A DNA stretch of 64,000 nucleotides from Erythroxylum novogranatense (taxonomy: Eukaryota > Streptophyta > Magnoliopsida > Malpighiales > Erythroxylaceae): positions 24,955,724 through 25,019,723 of the forward strand of contig CM057231.1 of the NCBI GenBank assembly GCA_029891385.1, given 5' to 3'. Under the pieces are notes generated by a model that was not told the origin of the DNA, did not search any database, and was given only the letters and a program-made list of their open reading frames with translations. Below, piece after piece: positions 58,901 to 64,000 of this stretch (the first letter of the stretch is position 1; every line of letters begins with the position of its first letter). Position numbers and translations under genes: made by a program.

Positions 58901-59520
58901 GCAATACAAATGGCATGCGATTTCGCACTGAAGCCCGTGATGTGCGAAGGATTACACAAAACAGTGGTGTTGCAGTGTTAGGAAATTATGGGGAAGATAA
59001 TATAACATTTTATGGGATGCTGACAGATATTATAAGGCTTGAATATGTTAGAGGTAAAAGTGTTGTGCTTTTCAAATGCAAATGGTACGATCTTGGGAAT
59101 ATGAATATGAGGGTCAACGGCATTCTTAAAAGCATCAACGTTACAAAGTTTTGGTTCAAGGATGACCCATTTGTTTTGGCAAACCAAGCAAAGCAAATTT
59201 TTTTAGTGGAAGATTTGGTACTAGGTTCAAATTGGCGGATTGTTCAAGAATGTGAAGTTAGACGTGCGTATGACATCCCATTGCATGGTAGTGAAGAAGA
59301 TGCAGATAACGTTGAGGAGTCTTCTGATGTTCGAGTGGAACTCGAGGAATGTTCCTTAGAGTTTTTAGATCGGACTGATATTGCTTTTGATGTAATAAAT
59401 AATGTTGTGGTCAATTCCGCGCAACGTTTGAATGATGATTTGGATGACGTAGAGACAAGCAGTAGTGACAATGAATGTGATATTGTATATGAAGAGTCCA
59501 CTGATGACGATGATGAATAA
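55925..59520 (+). pseudogene. CACTA-B TNP2-type transposase gene, nearly complete but frameshifted
   Basis: Start MDKSWMK at about 55925 with REYIDGVRMFMTF (transposase-associated domain, interrupted by a stop and a frameshift), then an acidic segment (56128-56367). The main TNP2 domain is 56575-57333: CILYWKEYEDLESCPQCG, HPSDGEAWKSFD, PRNVRLGLATDGFNP, PPWMCMDESFFML, PGPKAVGRDIDVYMRPLIDELK. 57413-57703 follows with LRHNLDVMHIEKNICDN, and the DUF4218-type part is 58022-58557 (LEMIYPPAFFDVMVHLAIHL, KARPEGSIAETYVVKECMTFC). Two GT-AG introns are readable: 58554-58642 and 58731-58803. The last exon 58804-59520 (238 residues) is the DUF4216-type domain (VVLFKCKWYD, DPFVLANQAKQIF) with an acidic DDDDE end. 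About five frame breaks prevent a full product. Confidence 0.88.
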
Positions 59521-62100
59521 ATTCTTATTATGCAATTTGAGTTTTGAACTAGAAATACTAGAGTTTTGATTCCTAAAAAATCTTAAAGGCTTACTTAACT
59601 AACTTAAGTTTATACATTAATTAGAAAGCCTTATATCCTATAACAAGATGACTCCAACAATTCAAAATAATTTCCATAAACCCTTTACTGTGAGCTAGGC
59701 CATTCAAAACTTTGAAGGGAGAACCATCCCTAGTAGTAGGAATAATGTTCTGTATGAGGAAAAAGCAGTGATCAGAGCAAGTGCAACCTTATTCTATATG
59801 AATTAGGTTTTCTTATAAGAAAACCTTAGTAGGCTTTCTTATTCTACTATAATCCCAGCAATTGTAACTAAAAATTTCCAACATCCTTAATCTGAATCTT
59901 CAACAACCTATACTGATATTGCAACAACTTATTCAGAACTCAAACTCAAGAATCACGAATGAAGCAATACTTGCTCTCTCTCGAATGCGAGTTAATATTG
60001 ACCAAAATCATCTCGTCAAATTTTAGGAATACTCGATGGAAAACCGAATCATATGATTCAATTCCAATTGACAGTGGGCCAAATTTTGTAAGTGGCAAAC
60101 CGTAACTCATTTGTTGTGAAAACTTGACTAAAAGTGACCAATACTCACCACTCATCTCTAAGCTATAACCATTAATCATGGCAGATGACCTTCTAATTTA
60201 TTCAATATCGCAAGTTTAACCCCCTCTCAAATAAAGTCTTAAGCAATTTCAAAAATTCTAATACGCATATATGAAACATTCTTTGGTTGATGATGATTTT
60301 GGTGACTTGAAGGATTAAGCTTGTACCACATACATGTAAGAAACAAGCAGATGATTATGTTGACGAGAAAATTAAAGTCTAGGCCGCAGCGCCTAATTCA
60401 ATGTTTGTTTAGATGTCGAAAAAATCCATCTTTGCTCTATTGTGTATTGCTCTATTTTCAAGGGAAGTAATTGAATTTGACAAAGACACCATATCCCCAT
60501 CCTCTCCTAGCTTGAGGATTGGAATACTTTTAAGAAGTTTAGCTTCTATTTTAACTTCAGCATAGATTTTAGCATAATATATTCACTTCATATTATCACT
60601 TCATACCTATACCATGCCTAAACCAAGAAATATGATAATAATCCTTGTTGGGGAGCTATAGCTGCGTTGTCCAACGAGCTAAATTACTTATACTATTTTC
60701 GGATTTGATCCTGCATAAGTAATTTAGCTAAATTACTTATCGCTATGACTGAAAATATGCTATTACTTACTCTTATTAGCTAAATTACTTATCGCTATGA
60801 CTGAAAACATGCATCCTCAAATTATTTGTTTTCCTCATAATCAAAAGATGATTGAAAATTTGCTATTTTCCTTCATTGCAAACATTGCTATGTATCGCCA
60901 GATGTTGTTCAAGGGCTTAGAGAGTTTTAAGCTTTAGAACTCGCAATCTTCAAAGACTTGAAACAAATTGTAAGTAAGCATAAAACAAATTGGAATCAAT
61001 CTCTCCAATGCACTAATGATGTTCTTCATTGGAAACATTGCTATGTATCGCCATATGTGAAAATGGAGCTATTATATCGCTTATTTTGCTAACTTAAAAC
61101 AGAAATTTGATGGATGTGAATGGCATTGAATTGTGAAAACATGATACACATATTAGCAAGGCATCAACATTCAGTCCATGGCTTTCACCATTTCTTTATA
61201 TGCATCATCCATGCTTCTTTGACTCCTTATGAATGGATTGCAATGCCAATGATAGCTATCCAAGTTGTGGCTTCATATTTTGCGTATAAGTGCAAGTTGT
61301 TGTCTATGAACTCTAACAATTTGTTAATGGAAACGGAATTTTTGGATGGATCCGTGGTTGCTACTTGTATATGCATTTAGAATGAATGTATCTTTCTAGA
61401 TGTTGTTTATAGGATCCTATCACTTCATTATCTTGTTGCGTAATGTATGTATCATTACCTATTGCTTCATTATCTCGATGCTTCATTATAGCATATTCGT
61501 GCTTTTGATACAAGTTCAGATTTGACATCAACCTTTGGAAAGCTTTTGATCTAGTTTTGATCTTGTGTTCTCTAAGCATGCATAATGAGATGTATCTGGT
61601 ATAACACCTAACATAACTTTTTCAAGACATGTGAAACCAAATAATTGGATAATTGACCAACACAAAGGTTGGAAAACTAGCATTGAAAGAACAATGTATA
61701 TAGATTATGGGAATAGGCTTGTGAACTCGATGAAGGCTTAGGCTTGTGATTTGCATCAGTTATTAAACCAGCATGTTTCATACCCCAAAATCCCCTACAA
61801 TCCCCTAATATGTTTACAAAGTCTCTTAGTAACTTGAATCTGATGCAGATATGCTTTACATTTGAAAGTGAATGCAACAATGCCATTTTAACAGAACAAT
61901 AGAATTTGCAGATTGTATTCAAATACACAGTAAGACACATCATCTATCTCTTCATTCCTCCATATAACAGGTAATATATGCAACGACTTTTATGTATTTA
62001 TGAATGTTTGGTTAATGACATATGTTCAAAACATCTTGTTTTTGCTTACAGTGATCTTGATGTGAATGACATAGGATTTATGTACTAATGTCAATGTGAA
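59521..62100. other. Spacer between the two CACTA-B genes
   Basis: No supported gene. 60725-60755 and 60777-60807 are identical 31-bp direct repeats (TAGCTAAATTACTTATCGCT...), and the first pairs with an inverted AGCTAAATTACTTAT near 60678-60692. CATTG(C/G)AAACATTGCTATG recurs near 60874 and 61030. Short frames at 59946-60179 (minus) and 61120-61380 have no recognisable features. Confidence 0.45.
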
Positions 62101-62114
62101 TGCAGATTGTATTG

Positions 62115-63870
62115 ACATGGGACCTGGTCTACCCAAGAAGAAGAATAAGGTCGCACAAGTTCCTTAGTACCTACACAACTGCAGTCGCGGTATCGTCAGC
62201 TAATTGGAAGTGCAGCTAATGAGTCATCTGCTCCTCCACAACCACAAGATAAGACACCTGCACCTGCACCTACACCTGCACCTACACTTACACAGCACAA
62301 GCTCGCATTACGTCGCGCACCTTGACCATCTTGAAACACCAAGAGAAGTCAATTCTATGCCTAGTATTCGCCCTAGAGATAAGTATGAACAAATTTTGAA
62401 CATGCGACGCAATATTAGCACTCCACCAACTTCAACAGACACCTCCGACTTCAAATTATCGGACACCGTGCAATCCTGCGGCTTCTAATTATCGACACCA
62501 ATAAATCACACTATTCCTTAGGTGTGGGCTCCTCTTCGCAAGTATCGCAGTATGATCTTAACATTAATTAGATTTATCATTAATTGTTATATGCTAATTA
62601 TAAATTATTCTTTTGCTATTTTAGGATCCACAAATAATGCAAAAAAACAAGGTGTCACGAAAGGACACGAATTAGCAAAGATTAATAAGGCGATAGGTAA
62701 AAGATTGGAGATAGAGATCTCCCTCATCAAGGACGACCAACCAACTCCGTACAGTCTGCCAAATTATCGAGTGAGATTGGTGTGATATCTCGAACTTCTT
62801 TGCCTGTAAGAACTAAATTTTCAAAAATTACTGATGACGAATTGAACATTGCATTGGACAAGTTAGACGTAAGTATTCTAAACCAATCCAATTTGTACGT
62901 GTTTTCCATTTGGTTAAAGCGTTGACCAATAACTTATAATTTTTGCAGAAAAGTTGGACATCAAGGGAATGAGGACCCATAACGAAATCCATGTCTTTGT
63001 GAAGAGGTTTCTTTCATTAAGGTCTAAAGATCAAAGGTATAATTTAAAAGGCATTTTACCAAGCATGGAAAGGATGTGAAGCGGATAGTGTCACATTAGC
63101 GGAGTGGATGGATTTATGTGAGTATTGGGAGCAATCGCCATAAAGGTTAGTTCTTATTCGGATAAAAAACTTTATTCCACAACTTCTTTCATAACTAATT
63201 ATATTTTAGTATTTATGATTTCGATTTATAAATGTTATAATAAATTTTCCTCGTGTATGATTAGGACAAAGTCGGAAAGCCAAACCGGCTAGAGTCGTGT
63301 CAAATGTCCACCAAACTCGCTCCAAGGCCTTTGTAGCGATACGACATGAGATTGTGAGTTACCATCTTTTAGTTATATTTTACTTTGATTGACATTTACA
63401 AATTTATGAAAAGCATTTATTGTAATATTTTTTACAACAGAGTGCGGGGATGCGTAAGAGTGTGACCGGATGAAGCTATGGTATCACACTCATTATGATG
63501 AAAGCAAAGATCAATGGACAAGCGCCAAAGCAAAGCAAAATGGGTCAAGACATAATTCATTTACGATATTTGTTAAATGAGAATGTGTATGTAATTAATT
63601 CTTACTTTTCCAGAATTAATGTGTAATGAAATGACAAGTTCAATAGAACAAGGTCATCCCATGACAGTAGATGAAGTGTGCGATAAAGTCCTGGGCACTA
63701 GAACAGATTACATCGTTGGCATGGGAATTGGGCCTCGACCGCAAGGGAATACTTCGGCCAGAAAGAGACTGCGAGACGAATTACAAGAGTCAAAGAGGGC
63801 TAATCAGGAATTGCAGTCTCAAGTTGATCAATTGACTAAACAATTTAAAGAAATGCAGGATCGAATATAA
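62115..63870 (+). pseudogene. CACTA-B TNP1-like (Transposase_24-type) gene remnant
   Basis: Pieces in order: MGPGLPKKKNKV at 62115; a Pro-Ala-Thr repeat (PAPAPTPAPT) encoded by CACCTG/CACCTA hexamers at about 62256-62292; 62620-62785 with KKQGVTKGHELAKINKAIGKRLEIEI; a degraded centre with LAEWMDLCEYWEQSP (near 63095) and KAKPARVVSNVHQTRSKAF (near 63275); and a last exon 63619-63870 with EQGHPMTVDEVCDKVLGTRTDYIVGMGIGPRP, then a coiled coil (RDELQESKRANQELQSQVDQ). This matches the second gene of plant CACTA elements, thought to bind subterminal repeats. Exon borders are uncertain; stops and frameshifts are present. The longest frame at 62204-62488 reads the repeat in the wrong frame. Confidence 0.7.
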
Positions 63871-64000
63871 CTTTTATGTTCTACACATAATGTTCGTTCA
63901 AACTAAACATGTACTCATTTTCATATATTAAACACTTATGACGTTTTGTTTATTAAAATTTTCGTATTCCTGAATAATATCTAATAGTTATTAAATATAT
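63871..64000. other. AT-rich 3' flank of the TNP1-like gene
   Basis: Immediately follows the stop of the last exon; the right subterminal repeats of CACTA-B are not reached in the window. Confidence 0.4.

Larger units (their letters stand above)
52503..64000 (+). mobile_element. CACTA-B: CACTA transposon, right end beyond the window
   Basis: Left terminus CACTACAACAAAACTAAG at 52503, a canonical CACTA end, preceded by CAT as candidate 3-bp duplication. Subterminal GACGTC-type repeats follow, then a leader with TGAGACGACGTC...GACGTCGTCTCA inverted repeats (52757-52801), a TNP2-type gene and a TNP1-like gene in the usual order and orientation. The second terminus is not in the window. Confidence 0.88.

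Noticed and set aside
61120..61380. 86-codon frame in the CACTA-B spacer
   Set aside because: No domain or motif recognised and no partner exon; could be chance in AT-rich DNA.
62204..62488. Protein with a His-Leu repeat
   Set aside because: It is an out-of-frame reading of CACCTG/CACCTA hexamers; the frame in phase with the TNP1-like remnant gives Pro-Ala-Thr.

Overview
The window looks like nuclear DNA of a flowering plant, probably a eudicot. It is AT-rich and consists almost entirely of transposable elements of typical plant lineages: chromodomain Ty3/gypsy, Athila-like and Tat-like gypsy, Ty1/copia, CACTA, MULE, hAT-type MITE and LINE. Only one host gene is recognised, a 102-residue CC-type glutaredoxin on the minus strand at 50731-51039. 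No rRNA, tRNA or CRISPR array was seen.

Layout. 1-5830 is a jumble of gypsy remnants: an LTR fragment (1 to about 1080), a deleted minus-strand chromovirus (about 1085-4956) carrying a 417-bp miniature solo LTR (1701-2117, target duplication CTCAA), and a minus-strand Tat-like LTR/gag piece (4957-5830). About 5960-10491 is decayed minus-strand Athila-like pol, partly present twice. A very large CACTA element (CACTA-A, 10492-49295) sits in that Athila DNA and is swollen by nested insertions. Inside it a decayed copia element (zinc-knuckle and integrase remnants) was invaded by gypsy element E (11977-16024, duplication CAAAA) and by gypsy element B (16174-36190, GGGGA). The 3' LTR of B was in turn invaded by an hAT-type MITE (24601-24784, TTTACAAG) and by gypsy element C (24836-35363, CCTCA). 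The CACTA-A transposase gene (39515-47561) is split by a solo LTR (41572-46406, GTTGC), which is itself split by a 2961-bp gypsy solo LTR, D (42415-45375, GTTGG). 49299-49640 is resumed Athila/LTR debris. 49640-51837 is the island with the glutaredoxin gene. From 51838 a Tat-like LTR and gag start is interrupted at 52503 by a second CACTA element (CACTA-B), which runs off the window and carries a TNP2-type gene (about 55925-59520), a TNP1-like gene (about 62115-63870) and a minus-strand MULE fragment (about 53936-55230).

Element boundaries rest on direct reading of terminal TG..CA or CACTA ends, flanking duplications and resumed host sequence. Coding capacity is decayed throughout: each transposon gene has stops or frameshifts, although 709-aa and 386-aa reading frames survive in B and C. 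The most interesting non-coding signals are short perfect palindromes repeated inside the LTRs, with a different palindrome in each LTR family, and an array of about eight small stem-loops in LTR D. No convincing undescribed protein system was found; the novelty is structural.
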